Source: Gammaproteobacteria bacterium (GTDB taxonomy: Bacteria; Pseudomonadota; Gammaproteobacteria; Pseudomonadales; Pseudohongiellaceae). From it: a stretch of 64,000 bases of DNA. The notes under the pieces were generated by a model. It saw only the letters and a list, made by a program, of their open reading frames with translations. It ran no database searches and was not told the origin of the DNA. Position 1 is the stretch's first letter. Every line of letters starts with the position of its first letter. Location: positions 310,001-374,000 of the forward strand of contig JAWKZW010000001.1 in the NCBI GenBank assembly GCA_041395725.1, in the 5' to 3' direction. The translations under genes and the position numbers were made by a program. Positions 7,755 to 15,932 of the stretch are shown here, in pieces.

Positions 7755-9041
7755 ATGATCCACATGCCCGCCCCGGCTTTACCACCCCTTAGTTCCCGCA
7801 TTACCGGCAACAGAAATGACTACAACGGCTGGAGGCTGAACCAGCAGTTGCTGGCGACTGTTGTTAACGGTGACAATGGCAGGAAGAATCTGCGTATCAA
7901 TGGCAACATCTATTCACCTCTGCAACACTTGCAAGTGGATTCGGGTAAGACCCTCATACTGGTAGTCAAGTCGCTTTCTCCCTATGTTGAGCTGGGGCTG
8001 CTGAATCGTTCACCGGCTCCACAGCGATCGGAGGGTCAATCCGGCATCATTCTTTCCCGGAACATTCAACAATGGCCCGGGCAAAACCTTCAGGCCAACG
8101 TTTCCAGCCTGGCCGGGTTCATGAGCTTCCTAAAAGCACCGGCAGCGGCGCCGCTGCCTACAACCACCGCCACGCTGGTTGCCGCCCTGATTGATCGCAT
8201 AGCTGTGCCTGAGATGCTGACAAATCCCTTGACCTTGAAACCGGCGTTACTCCAAGCGAGCCTGTTATTGGTAGAGCCGTCGACAACTACAGGCGTGTCC
8301 GTGCCCGATAACGACCTGAGGTCTCACCTGATTCAGCTTGTTCACAGCCTGGCGGGTACCAGCATCTCTGACCCCGGCAAAGTGTTAGAGAACAGCGGGC
8401 TTGCTCTTTACCAGCGGGTCAGTCGGGTCGGCAGTAGTTTTTCCCTATTGATGGCAGGCAAACTGGGTGAAGAACTCTTACAGAGGTCCTCGACTCGAAA
8501 ACAGGAGCAAGAGACCATCGAATTTTATGAGCGCCGTTGGGTATTCGAACTTCCGGTTAATTTTCAGGATCGCCTTGGTTCGATCGCTATCCGGCTGTTT
8601 GAGGAAAAATCCCGAAAAAAACAGCGCCGGGCAGTACCTGGCTGGGCGGCAGAATTCGAATTCGAGCTGCCGGGTTGCGGTGACTTGAAAATCGAACTGA
8701 AGATTGAAGATCTGGCGGTTTCGGTAGTGATCCTCTGCCCAAACAACAAGGCAGCCAGCCGGCTCAAAGCGAACCAGCACTCGTTGCGAGAAAAACTGGA
8801 GACTTTTGGATTGCTGCTATCCAGCTTGCAATGTTGCCCGACAGCTAAGCCCGGAATCAAAGCAAATTTACCTGCCGTTTCTAAACCAGTGGCCAATCGA
8901 GAGAATATACCTTTGCGTAATTTCCATATGCAGGAGAACACAAGAGAACTTAACCCGGCTGATGGCATTCCTGAATTTTTATATTGTGGGATGGCGGCTC
9001 TGTTTGGCTATGTTTTTGATATTGAAGAGAGTATCCGCTGA
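7755..9041 (+). CDS. FliK-like protein with a truncated FlhB/EscU-type tail
   Basis: A 428-residue protein. Residues about 260-350 resemble the C-terminal domain of flagellar hook-length control proteins: a strand-rich segment (WVFELPVNF, LGSIAIRLFEE), a second strand pair (AEFEFELPGCGDLKIELKI, VSVVILCPN) and a helix (LKANQHSLREKLETFGLLLSSLQ). The last 30 residues (IPEFLYCGMAALFGYVFDIEES) resemble the end of small FlhB/EscU-domain proteins (IPE-LY-AVAE-LAF-Y), which in many gammaproteobacteria are encoded just after such a FliK-like gene. Here the front of that FlhB-like domain, with its basic strand and autocleavage-type region, is missing, suggesting deletion and fusion. No other flagellar or type III genes are nearby. 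The family call rests on pattern similarity only. Confidence 0.55.
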   Translation: MIHMPAPALPPLSSRITGNRNDYNGWRLNQQLLATVVNGDNGRKNLRINGNIYSPLQHLQVDSGKTLILVVKSLSPYVELGLLNRSPAPQRSEGQSGIILSRNIQQWPGQNLQANVSSLAGFMSFLKAPAAAPLPTTTATLVAALIDRIAVPEMLTNPLTLKPALLQASLLLVEPSTTTGVSVPDNDLRSHLIQLVHSLAGTSISDPGKVLENSGLALYQRVSRVGSSFSLLMAGKLGEELLQRSSTRKQEQETIEFYERRWVFELPVNFQDRLGSIAIRLFEEKSRKKQRRAVPGWAAEFEFELPGCGDLKIELKIEDLAVSVVILCPNNKAASRLKANQHSLREKLETFGLLLSSLQCCPTAKPGIKANLPAVSKPVANRENIPLRNFHMQENTRELNPADGIPEFLYCGMAALFGYVFDIEESIR

Positions 9042-9131
9042 AGCGCCGGACTATCCGGTCAGCCACGCCACCCCTGCGGGAACAGCGGCCGGAAACCTGA
9101 AGCTTATACCGGCGCGCACTGTACTGGCTTG

Positions 9132-10337
9132 TCAAACCGGGGTCCGGCTGACCTCGTAAGTGATACCATCGCTATTGACTCCCTCACTGCCACGCTGCGA
9201 ACTGAAATACAGTCGACGATGAAACGGATCAAAAGCCGGGCCGGTAATTTCCGACCGCTCGTGCCCGAGTATCTGTAACAGGGGTATGACACGATCATCC
9301 GGGGTGAGCACGACTATCTGCATATCACCGCCATCCTCAGCAACCAGCAAGTCGCCCGAAGGGGTGATAGCCAGGTTGTCGACACCGCTCAGTATGGGAT
9401 TGGTGGAAGCCTGAACATCATAGATCACGCTGAGTTCATGGGTTGAGACGTCGTAACTCCACACCTTGTTGTCGTGTTTGGTGGAGAAGTAGACACTACC
9501 ATTCTGATAAGCCACTCCCTCTCCGCCTTTAAAAGGCATAATGCCAGGTACCTGATAACGGGTCGGCTCGGAATTGGCCTGGGGATCGGCAACGGCGACC
9601 CATTCCAGGTACATGCGCCCACTGTGGCTCTTAAGAACCGCAGCCTCCAGCACACCACTGGAGAGATCAGGCAGTGAATTGGCGGGCCGAAAACGGTAAA
9701 AGGCTCCATCAGGCCAGTCTTCCGTGAGGTACAGCACCTGGTTCACGGGGTCAACTGCCACCGCTTCGTGCTTGAATCGACCCAGCGCCGGCCTCGCCTC
9801 GGGGGCACGTTTTCCGAATGGATCACATTCATACACCTGACCAAGGTCAAATTCCTCACAGGACAGCCAGGTCTGCCACGGCGTTCTGCCGCCCGCGCAG
9901 TTTAGCGAGGTGCCCTGCAGAATCGGGTAGGCATCGACGATCTCCCCGGACCAATCAAACCTGAGCGCTCCCACACCGCCCTGCCCTTCCCGGAGTTCAG
10001 CATTGGAAACATAGACCCAGCCGCCGTCTGCCGCCGCAAAAATGGCCCCGCCATCAGGCGCATCATGCCACACGTAATCAGAACCCGCTGCCGGTCGTTC
10101 CCCGGAGCGCGCCACGATGCGGGATCTGAACCCTGGTGGCAACATCATGCCATGCTCGTCAGGCGCCTGCAGCGCTCCGATCGAGCCCAGGCTGACCATA
10201 TTACCGTTACCGGTGCCGGACGCACGCACAGCACCATTGGCGGCAAAAGCCAGGAAGCCCGCCGCCCCAAATTGCAAAAACTGTCGACGCTTGACTAATT
10301 GAGAATTCATAGTTGAAGAAGGTAGCATAGTTTTCAT
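9132..10337 (-). CDS. PhoX-family (DUF839) alkaline phosphatase, Tat-exported
   Basis: About 400 residues with a Tat signal (KRRQFLQFGAAGFLAFAANGA). The mature part shows PhoX/DUF839 features: an Asn-Cys-Ala-Gly-Gly-Arg-Thr-Pro segment followed by TWLSCEE, the FKHEAVAVDP and YLTED elements, GGEGVAY, and LAITPSGDLLVAEDGGD. PhoX enzymes are calcium/iron-dependent phosphomonoesterases secreted by marine bacteria under phosphate starvation. This version is shorter than the roughly 600-residue classical PhoX. Several in-frame ATG codons precede the twin arginines (10349, 10337, 10328, 10310) without a clear ribosome-binding site, so the start is uncertain. It lies 71 bp downstream of PhoD. Confidence 0.85.
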   Translation of the reverse strand: MKTMLPSSTMNSQLVKRRQFLQFGAAGFLAFAANGAVRASGTGNGNMVSLGSIGALQAPDEHGMMLPPGFRSRIVARSGERPAAGSDYVWHDAPDGGAIFAAADGGWVYVSNAELREGQGGVGALRFDWSGEIVDAYPILQGTSLNCAGGRTPWQTWLSCEEFDLGQVYECDPFGKRAPEARPALGRFKHEAVAVDPVNQVLYLTEDWPDGAFYRFRPANSLPDLSSGVLEAAVLKSHSGRMYLEWVAVADPQANSEPTRYQVPGIMPFKGGEGVAYQNGSVYFSTKHDNKVWSYDVSTHELSVIYDVQASTNPILSGVDNLAITPSGDLLVAEDGGDMQIVVLTPDDRVIPLLQILGHERSEITGPAFDPFHRRLYFSSQRGSEGVNSDGITYEVSRTPV

Positions 10338-10408
10338 GACAATGATCACAGATTAGTTAACTTTACAACAGAGACAACCAAGGCTTCCAGCACAATACGG
10401 CGGGCTCC

Positions 10409-12001
10409 TTATGCTGACTGCGCGCCTGGTCGGCCCGCCTCAATGACAAAGCTTGCACGTGTGCTGATATTTTCACCAGGCACTGTCACACGTGGCAGGA
10501 CCTTGAAGTCGGCTACCCAGGAACCCGGTGTGACGGTATTCGACACGTAGCCCCGTTGTCCGTTGTAGAATTTCACGTGGGGATTGTTGGCCAGCAGATT
10601 GCTGCCGTAGTCTGTCATGTCCTGACCATCCCCTCCGGAAGTGATGGAAGTTCCCACCAGTTCAGTTCCAATAGTCTTGGAGTTTTGATCGTCGAAATCG
10701 CTCTTCAGATCGGCAACCCAGTTGGAATGGATATCGCCAGTCAGCACGACAGGATTCGGAGTGCCGACCTGATCCAGATGATTCAAGAGTTCTGCTCTCT
10801 CTTGCGGGTAACCATCCCAGATATCCATCGGCCATAGCTCTTCACCTTCCGGGCTGAGAGATCGTAAGCTTGCCATCATAACCTGCTGGGCCAGCACGTT
10901 CCAGGTAGCATCTGCGGACGCCAGGTTATTGAATAACCAGTTTTTCTGAGCATCGCCCAACAGGGTGCGAAGAGGATCCTGATGCTCTGCACAGCTTGTC
11001 TTACGTCCGTCGCCACAGGCCTGATCACTGCGATACTGACGCGTGTCGAGCACACTCATCTCCAAGAGGTTGCCAAAGCGGAATAGCCTGTGAATTGGCA
11101 TATCCGGGCCCTGCCTTCCAACGGGAAGCCGGACAGGCATAAACTCGTACCATGCCTGATAGGCCGCAGCCCGACGTCGGAGAAATTGTTGCGGGTCCTG
11201 CTCATCTTCTGGTGCGATGGCCGCGTAGTTATTGTCAACCTCATGGTCGTCCCAGGTGACAATCCAGGGGGCTGAGGCATGGGCTGCCTGAAGATCCGGA
11301 TCAGATTTGTAGGTCCGATAGCGGGCCCGGTAGTCATCGAGCGTCATTATCTCCGGTCCCTCATGCGCTCTGACCAGGTTCTGACCCCAAGAGCTCTCAT
11401 AGATATAGTCGCCAAGGTGAACAATCAGATCCAGGTTTTCCTCAGCCATGTGTTGGTAGGCAGTATAAAATCCCTGCTCGTACTGCTGACAGGATGCGAA
11501 CGCAAAGCGAAACTGATCCACCTGGCTGGATGCCAGCGGTGCGGTGCGGGTGCGGCCCACCGGGCTGGTCGCTCCGCCTATTTGCCAGCGGTAAAAATAA
11601 TCTCTGCCAGGAAGCAAACCACGAACATCCGCATGCACTGAATAGCCCAGTTCCGGAGTGGCAATCGCCCTGCCGCTTCTGACAATATTGGAAAAACTCT
11701 CCGAATCGGCAATCTCGTAACCAACCTGCAGCAGTTCTCCGGTGATTGCGGCATGACCCAGAGCCTGACGCTCAAGACGCGTCCAGAGGATCACGGCATC
11801 GGAAGTCGGATCACCAGAGGCGACACCGAGGGTAAACGGGTATTCACTCACACTCTGTAAGGCGTTTAAGGGGCGGCGCAAAGACAAGGGCAAATTGCCA
11901 ATGGCCAGGAGACCTGCGTACCGACCGCCCAGTTTCAGAAACCCTCGACGGCTTGTGGAATGGCGGCTCACCAGTTTAGCAGCAATGGCAGCATGCTTCA
12001 T
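10409..12001 (-). CDS. phoD: PhoD-family alkaline phosphatase/phosphodiesterase, Tat-exported
   Basis: A 530-residue protein with a Tat signal (STSRRGFLKLGGRYAGLL). The N-terminal PhoD domain is seen in FTLGVASGDPTSDAVILWTRL. The metallophosphatase core has FAFASCQQYEQG, VHLGDYIYE, TWDDHEVDNNYA and VVLTGDIHSNW, which supply the metal-binding Asp, Asn and His residues, and a Cys in ASCQQ matching the PhoD iron ligand. PhoD acts on phosphomono- and diesters in the periplasm or outside the cell. A truncated paralogue lies at 17521-18430, pointing to local duplication. The start at 12001 has a GGAGG site eight bases upstream. Confidence 0.93.
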   Translation of the reverse strand: MKHAAIAAKLVSRHSTSRRGFLKLGGRYAGLLAIGNLPLSLRRPLNALQSVSEYPFTLGVASGDPTSDAVILWTRLERQALGHAAITGELLQVGYEIADSESFSNIVRSGRAIATPELGYSVHADVRGLLPGRDYFYRWQIGGATSPVGRTRTAPLASSQVDQFRFAFASCQQYEQGFYTAYQHMAEENLDLIVHLGDYIYESSWGQNLVRAHEGPEIMTLDDYRARYRTYKSDPDLQAAHASAPWIVTWDDHEVDNNYAAIAPEDEQDPQQFLRRRAAAYQAWYEFMPVRLPVGRQGPDMPIHRLFRFGNLLEMSVLDTRQYRSDQACGDGRKTSCAEHQDPLRTLLGDAQKNWLFNNLASADATWNVLAQQVMMASLRSLSPEGEELWPMDIWDGYPQERAELLNHLDQVGTPNPVVLTGDIHSNWVADLKSDFDDQNSKTIGTELVGTSITSGGDGQDMTDYGSNLLANNPHVKFYNGQRGYVSNTVTPGSWVADFKVLPRVTVPGENISTRASFVIEAGRPGAQSA

Positions 12002-12067
12002 AAAGACCTCCAGCTAGTCTTGACGATTAATTTCAAACACTGTTGATGAGTAGCTTAACTTCAGTTT

Positions 12068-12085
12068 ATGAACAAACTGTGACTG
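12068..12085 (-). promoter_or_regulatory. PHO-box-like direct repeat upstream of phoD
   Basis: Read on the minus strand: CAGTCAC-AGTT-TGTTCAT, two seven-base half-sites separated by four bases as in the PhoB consensus CTGTCAT-N4-CTGTCAT (6/7 and 4/7 matches). The same element is kept in the decayed phoD duplicate (18484-18501), where much surrounding sequence has diverged. It lies about 70 bp upstream of the phoD start. Confidence 0.4.
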
Positions 12086-12130
12086 ACTGCAGCTTCAGTC
12101 TGGGCAATGAATCAGATGTTCCTCAAATAA

Positions 12131-12150
12131 GCGGCCTCAATTGAGGCCGC
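12131..12150 (-). terminator. Perfect 20-bp palindrome, probable terminator of the lost upstream gene
   Basis: GCGGCCTC-AATT-GAGGCCGC is self-complementary. It sits between the phoD leader and the 3' stub of an AP-superfamily gene, in the position of a terminator. The minus-strand T-run after it is weak (TTATTT), unlike the related copy at 18583-18609. The next 45 bp contain a second dyad (GATGGG...CCCATC) also conserved in that copy. Confidence 0.5.
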
Positions 12151-12206
12151 GCCGATGGGATATATTCAAGGGAGAGAAAAAGGAGGCCCATCTCAAACCA
12201 ACAACC

Positions 12207-12345
12207 TCATGGAAGAAACTCCAGCAATGGTCTGCCCATGGCTGGATTGTAATTCTGATAGTCCACGCCAAGGTGCTCAAGCAAAGTGGTCACAATACGA
12301 TCGGAGGGCCGAATGTGTATTTGCCGGATTGGTTGATCCGTAAAC
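12207..12345 (-). pseudogene. 3' remnant of an AP-superfamily phosphatase gene
   Basis: Reading the minus strand to the stop at 12207 gives SDRIVTTLLEHLGVDYQNY and then NPAMGRPLLEFLP. This matches, residue for residue in most positions, the C-terminus of the intact gene at 19800-20927 (SDRIAATLLEHLGMDYRIF, then NPDMGMPMAEFLP). About 33 codons are clear; upstream of about 12305 the similarity continues only after a frame change and is lost by about 12345. Nothing resembling the rest of the gene follows, and the sequence then runs into an unrelated ACR3 fragment. It is the stub of a paralogue that once lay upstream of phoD. Confidence 0.8.
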
Positions 12346-12382
12346 GGCCAAGGAATACATCGCGGGAATGATTTTACTTTGA

Positions 12383-12580
12383 GTTGCGCCCTGTACAGCT
12401 ATGGTTTTTGTGTGGAGCCAACTTGTACGGGGCGATGCCAATTACACATTGGTTCAAGTCTCCATCAATGACATCATCATAGTGTTTGCCTTTGCGCCAC
12501 TAGCAGCCTTACTGCTTGGCCTTGCAGATATTATTGTGTCCTGGGAAACCTTGCTGCTTTCTGTTCTTCTCTACGTCATC
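12383..12580 (+). pseudogene. Fragment of an ACR3-type arsenite efflux permease
   Basis: The frame reads VAPCTAM followed by VFVWSQL, GDANYTLVQVSIND, VFAFAPLAALLLG and SWETLLLSVLLYVI. This is highly characteristic of the middle of ACR3 (ArsB-type) permeases, including the conserved Cys in APCTAM needed for As(III) transport. Only about 65 residues of a roughly 350-residue protein remain. A stop codon precedes the fragment, and after LLYVI the sequence switches to a methyltransferase in another frame. No arsR or arsC is present, so it cannot be functional. Confidence 0.85.
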
Positions 12581-12581
12581 A

Positions 12582-13037
12582 GGTATTGGGCCACTAGGCG
12601 AATATCTTCTCGAATCCCGGCAATTTTCAGTTCTTGAAAGCAAAACGGATCTTCGGGATCGACTGCCCTTCGAAGACGCTCAATTCGATCCAGTTATTTG
12701 TACAGAAACCATCGAGCACAATAAAGATGTTGATAGTCAGGAGATAAAAGACCTTGAATCCTTCAACTACTCCGGGATCAATAATTTACTGGCGGAGATT
12801 GGCAGGATTCTCAAGCCTAAGGGTAAGCTGCTGGTTACCACGCCGAACGCCAATTCTTATAATGCACTCGCCAAGTGGCTGACAGGCCAGCTGCCTTTGA
12901 TGCATGCCGAACACGTTAACGAGTTTTCTATTGGAGAATTGAAGCGGGTAGTGGCCCAAGCGGGTTTAACCGTTGAGCATATAGCCACCTATGACAGTTG
13001 GCAGGAAAATTTTTGGCGAGGAATTAGCCAAGGTTGA
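12582..13037 (+). pseudogene. Fragment of a SAM-dependent methyltransferase
   Basis: From GIGPLGEYL onward the frame reads like a class I methyltransferase: LPFEDAQFDPVICTETIEH (motif II/post-I area), INNLLAEIGRILKPKGKLLVTTPN (motif III, Methyltransf_11 style) and FSIGELKRVVAQAGL. The N-terminal region with the first strand of the SAM-binding site is absent; it is replaced at about 12580 by ACR3 sequence. The open frame extends upstream to 12516 only by reading ACR3 DNA out of frame. Truncated at the 5' end, so probably inactive. Confidence 0.7.
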
Positions 13038-13262
13038 AGGGCTGTGCTAGTTTCTCGAATACTCCGCTGTCGAGCGGGGCGATAATATATTATTCACTAT
13101 TCGCGAGAGCTAGCCGCTTACGCCGTGCGGTTTGATTTCCAATGTCTTGGGAATCATATGACTTTCAACCGAAGAAACTTATCAATCACGAGGGAATTTT
13201 AACATTCCAGATTGTTGGGGTAGCTTTGGGCAGCCGCGAAGTGAATAATTTCCTGAGGCTCG

Positions 13263-14273
13263 TCAGAGGGATGAATTGACTTCAGGCTGCTCTGACAGCG
13301 CATATACAGAAGCTGAACGCTGTCGACTGTGATTGAAATATTTCTGCAAGACCATCAGTGAAATAGCCAACTCGCTTTGCTGGTCTTTGAATTGCTCGAC
13401 CCATCGATTGGCGTTGCGGACAATCTCCTGCGCTTCGTCCGGGTGTTCGTTGAAATAGTCAATTTTGTCCTCTATGTCCGAGAAATCATCTCTCAACAAA
13501 ACATAGTGGTGATCAGGGATCAGTTTCCCCTCCATGAACCAGGTTTCATAGCGTGGTCTCCGCATCAAGCAAAGGGAATTTGAGGAGAATATCCACTTCA
13601 GATTAGTGGCAACGTCATTACCCTCCATGGACAGAACATATTTGTATTCAAGCTGTCTGGCAACTGAAAGGAAAGGTCTTGTTTTTGCCGGATCATCACC
13701 TTTCGATACCTTGTTGGACTGTCCGATGTCACAAGCCGGATGACGATACCATTTTTCAACCAGATCGAATCGGTGCTGGTGAGGTTTTACCTTACCCCGC
13801 CAGACGAGTTTGTTAAGCTTCGCATCGAATTTTTTCCTGTCGCGAACAAAAGAGTAATGGCGTACCTTGTTCAATTTCAACAGGACAGAGTTGGCATTGT
13901 CTCCACCAATGGGTCTGCTTTTGACGAAGCTCGGATGAGTGGGTACATGGATGACGTCGCCAAAAACCTTATCGAACTTGTACGCGGCGGGGAAATAACG
14001 GGCAGTTTCGCGCATATCGAAATAGTAGGCGGAGTGCGGTTTATCCGGAAGGCTGCCCAGGGTGGTAGCAATTGCCGATGGAGTAAAGTCAGCTCGCAGT
14101 CTGTTGTAGTAATTCACACGCCGTTGCATGACCTCGAGCTGGGTTTCTGAGTAGCCAGCAAGTTTTCTTTGCAACTGTACTCTGAAGCAGGCATCCGGGA
14201 TCAATCTTTCCAGATGCCCTCTCGCGTAAAAGAGGAGCTTTGAGTTTTTCCCTGAACCTGAATTGAGACGCAC
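13263..14273 (-). CDS. Glycosyltransferase family 90-like protein
   Basis: A 336-residue protein resembling GT90 (CAP10/Rumi/LPS-modification) enzymes. The most telling stretch is KYVLSMEGNDVATNLKWIFS with SLCLMRRPRYETWFMEGKL and HYVLLRDDFSDIEDKIDYF, corresponding to the nucleotide-sugar-binding C-terminal half (GND...L.W.....S). FDMRETARYFP and RRPIGGDNANSV-type elements lie further upstream. There is no signal peptide or membrane segment, so a cytoplasmic role in glycan or LPS decoration is likely. It lies between the 12-13 kb scar and a palindromic repeat, transcribed alone on the minus strand. Confidence 0.75.
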   Translation of the reverse strand: MRLNSGSGKNSKLLFYARGHLERLIPDACFRVQLQRKLAGYSETQLEVMQRRVNYYNRLRADFTPSAIATTLGSLPDKPHSAYYFDMRETARYFPAAYKFDKVFGDVIHVPTHPSFVKSRPIGGDNANSVLLKLNKVRHYSFVRDRKKFDAKLNKLVWRGKVKPHQHRFDLVEKWYRHPACDIGQSNKVSKGDDPAKTRPFLSVARQLEYKYVLSMEGNDVATNLKWIFSSNSLCLMRRPRYETWFMEGKLIPDHHYVLLRDDFSDIEDKIDYFNEHPDEAQEIVRNANRWVEQFKDQQSELAISLMVLQKYFNHSRQRSASVYALSEQPEVNSSL

Positions 14274-14297
14274 TTGCCGAACCCGGACCCTTGGGTA

Positions 14298-14343
14298 ACC
14301 TGAGATTAACTACTGCGATGCTCTGCGGCAGTTAATCTGAGGT
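14298..14343. repeat. Palindromic intergenic repeat, copy A
   Basis: Arms ACCTGAGATTAACTACTGC and GCGGCAGTTAATCTGAGGT pair with three mismatches around the loop GATGCTCT. Member of the family also seen at 25812, 28699, 54195, 57138 and 60455. Confidence 0.75.
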
Positions 14344-14438
14344 CCCTTCGTGTAGTGAAATACTTGCCAACTACACTCAGGGTATCCACTCTTTGTTTCG
14401 TCACTATGAAGCTTATGAGTCAGTCTTGTGAAAGAGTC

Positions 14439-15875
14439 TCAATTGCGCAACTCGATAAAGACCGGATTTGAGTAGAACCAAAGATCCGACCAGGGATCTT
14501 CTCCCCTTGGGTCTGGCAGTGGTTCCAGTTCCACGCCATTAGTACCCCTGACTCGAAGGTAGCTGTTAACTGGCAATTCCCCTAAAGTGTAACTGATTTC
14601 CCTGTATTCACCCTCTGTTTCCCAGTCATCCGGCTCAAACCGGGCAATGACCCGGGTTGTATCGACTCTATCCAGACTACGGTCACTGCCCGCTCCGCGG
14701 ATTTCACCCTGTATCAGATCAACACGGGAAACACTGGAATAATCTCCGTTATTATTAAACTGATTCGGATCGCGGAACCTGATGCTCACCCTGACTTGAT
14801 CGGATGGTTTGGCTGTAAGCGTTTCACCCAGGCTTGCAGAAACCTGTTCAGAAACGGTACTGACAGTCACTGTCAATTCAGAAATCAGATCCCCGGTCGT
14901 CACAAAAATCCTGCCATTGCGAATACCATCAAGTATTGAATCATGGTTGGGTTGTGCCCACACGTAGGTCTTGGAATACTCGCCGGGCCAGAAGTCGGAA
15001 CCGCCCTCACTGTAGTGAACATGAGAATCGGAATTCGCAGTGATCCACCAGCGCCGGCCTTCTGTCAACATGGAATCCCAGAAACCGCCGACAATGGCAG
15101 TAAACTGATCGAAACCACCCATGGTAGGGTAATTGCCATAGCTACCGCGGGCATCGCCCGGATCAAGAGATCCATCAGGATTCAGGGTTGCCGCCTGATG
15201 GCCGGGAGCACCAGCCATGCCGACTGAAATTTCGGGAGCGGTGTCGTTCCAGTCTCTCAATTCAGCCGGGGTATCCAGGCCATATTCACCCAGGCCAGAC
15301 GCAGAGCGACTGGGGTGATTCGCAATCAGAACCGGTTTAACAGCCTGATCCCGCATAAAGCGCAAAGCCTCAAGCATGCGGGGCTCAGTGTCCCAACTGG
15401 AATCGGCAGGCCAGGGCTCGCGCTTGGAAAAATTGGACTCGATCTGGAACAGTTGCCGCGCTTCATCATCAGTGAAAGGGATAATTAAACTGGAATGATC
15501 GGCACCCGGTGTATCGAACTCCATGCCATAAAACTGAATAACTTCCGGCACCACCAGACGGGACTGTTGGATCTCGCGGTAAGCCAGGTCCATGCTTACC
15601 TTGCTATGGTTAGGGCCGCCATGATCCGTGGAAACAATCCAGCCCAGGCCGAAGTATCTGCCCATCAATGCATTCATGTGGATGGGGTAGATGGCATCAC
15701 CCCCCAGGATCGGCGCAGGCGGGTCAATTTCCCGGTCCCAACCGACACTGTAGCGGCTGTGTATGTGATGATCACCTGCTATCCAGCCATAATCATCGTC
15801 AGCAGCGACGCCTGACTTTGTGACAAGCAAAAGAGCCGTCAGTGATAGAGAGAAAACTTTGGTGAAATCTGACAT
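14439..15875 (-). CDS. Secreted PHP-domain (CehA-like) metallo-phosphoesterase
   Basis: About 478 residues with a Sec signal peptide (VFSLSLTALLLVTKSGVAA). PHP metal-binding motifs appear in order: GDHHIHSRYS (H-x-H), VSTDHGGPNH, FYGMEFDTPGADHSSLII, LIANHPSRSA, and ITANSDSHVHYS. This matches the CehA/McbA-like branch of the polymerase-and-histidinol-phosphatase superfamily, which hydrolyses phosphoesters using a metal cluster. A C-terminal beta-rich region of about 150 residues follows. It sits among phosphatases and phospholipase genes, so organic-phosphate scavenging is the natural reading, but no substrate can be assigned. An alternative GTG start lies at 15890. Confidence 0.8.
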   Translation of the reverse strand: MSDFTKVFSLSLTALLLVTKSGVAADDDYGWIAGDHHIHSRYSVGWDREIDPPAPILGGDAIYPIHMNALMGRYFGLGWIVSTDHGGPNHSKVSMDLAYREIQQSRLVVPEVIQFYGMEFDTPGADHSSLIIPFTDDEARQLFQIESNFSKREPWPADSSWDTEPRMLEALRFMRDQAVKPVLIANHPSRSASGLGEYGLDTPAELRDWNDTAPEISVGMAGAPGHQAATLNPDGSLDPGDARGSYGNYPTMGGFDQFTAIVGGFWDSMLTEGRRWWITANSDSHVHYSEGGSDFWPGEYSKTYVWAQPNHDSILDGIRNGRIFVTTGDLISELTVTVSTVSEQVSASLGETLTAKPSDQVRVSIRFRDPNQFNNNGDYSSVSRVDLIQGEIRGAGSDRSLDRVDTTRVIARFEPDDWETEGEYREISYTLGELPVNSYLRVRGTNGVELEPLPDPRGEDPWSDLWFYSNPVFIELRN

Positions 15876-15932
15876 TGGCACAATTCTCACTGGTTACGGT
15901 TTACCAGAATCAACCAGACTTTGTCCGGTTAA

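Noticed and set aside
10300..10370. PHO box upstream of phoX
   Set aside because: CTGTGAT and TTGTCAT half-sites are present but are separated by 2 bp rather than 4 and overlap the likely start codon.
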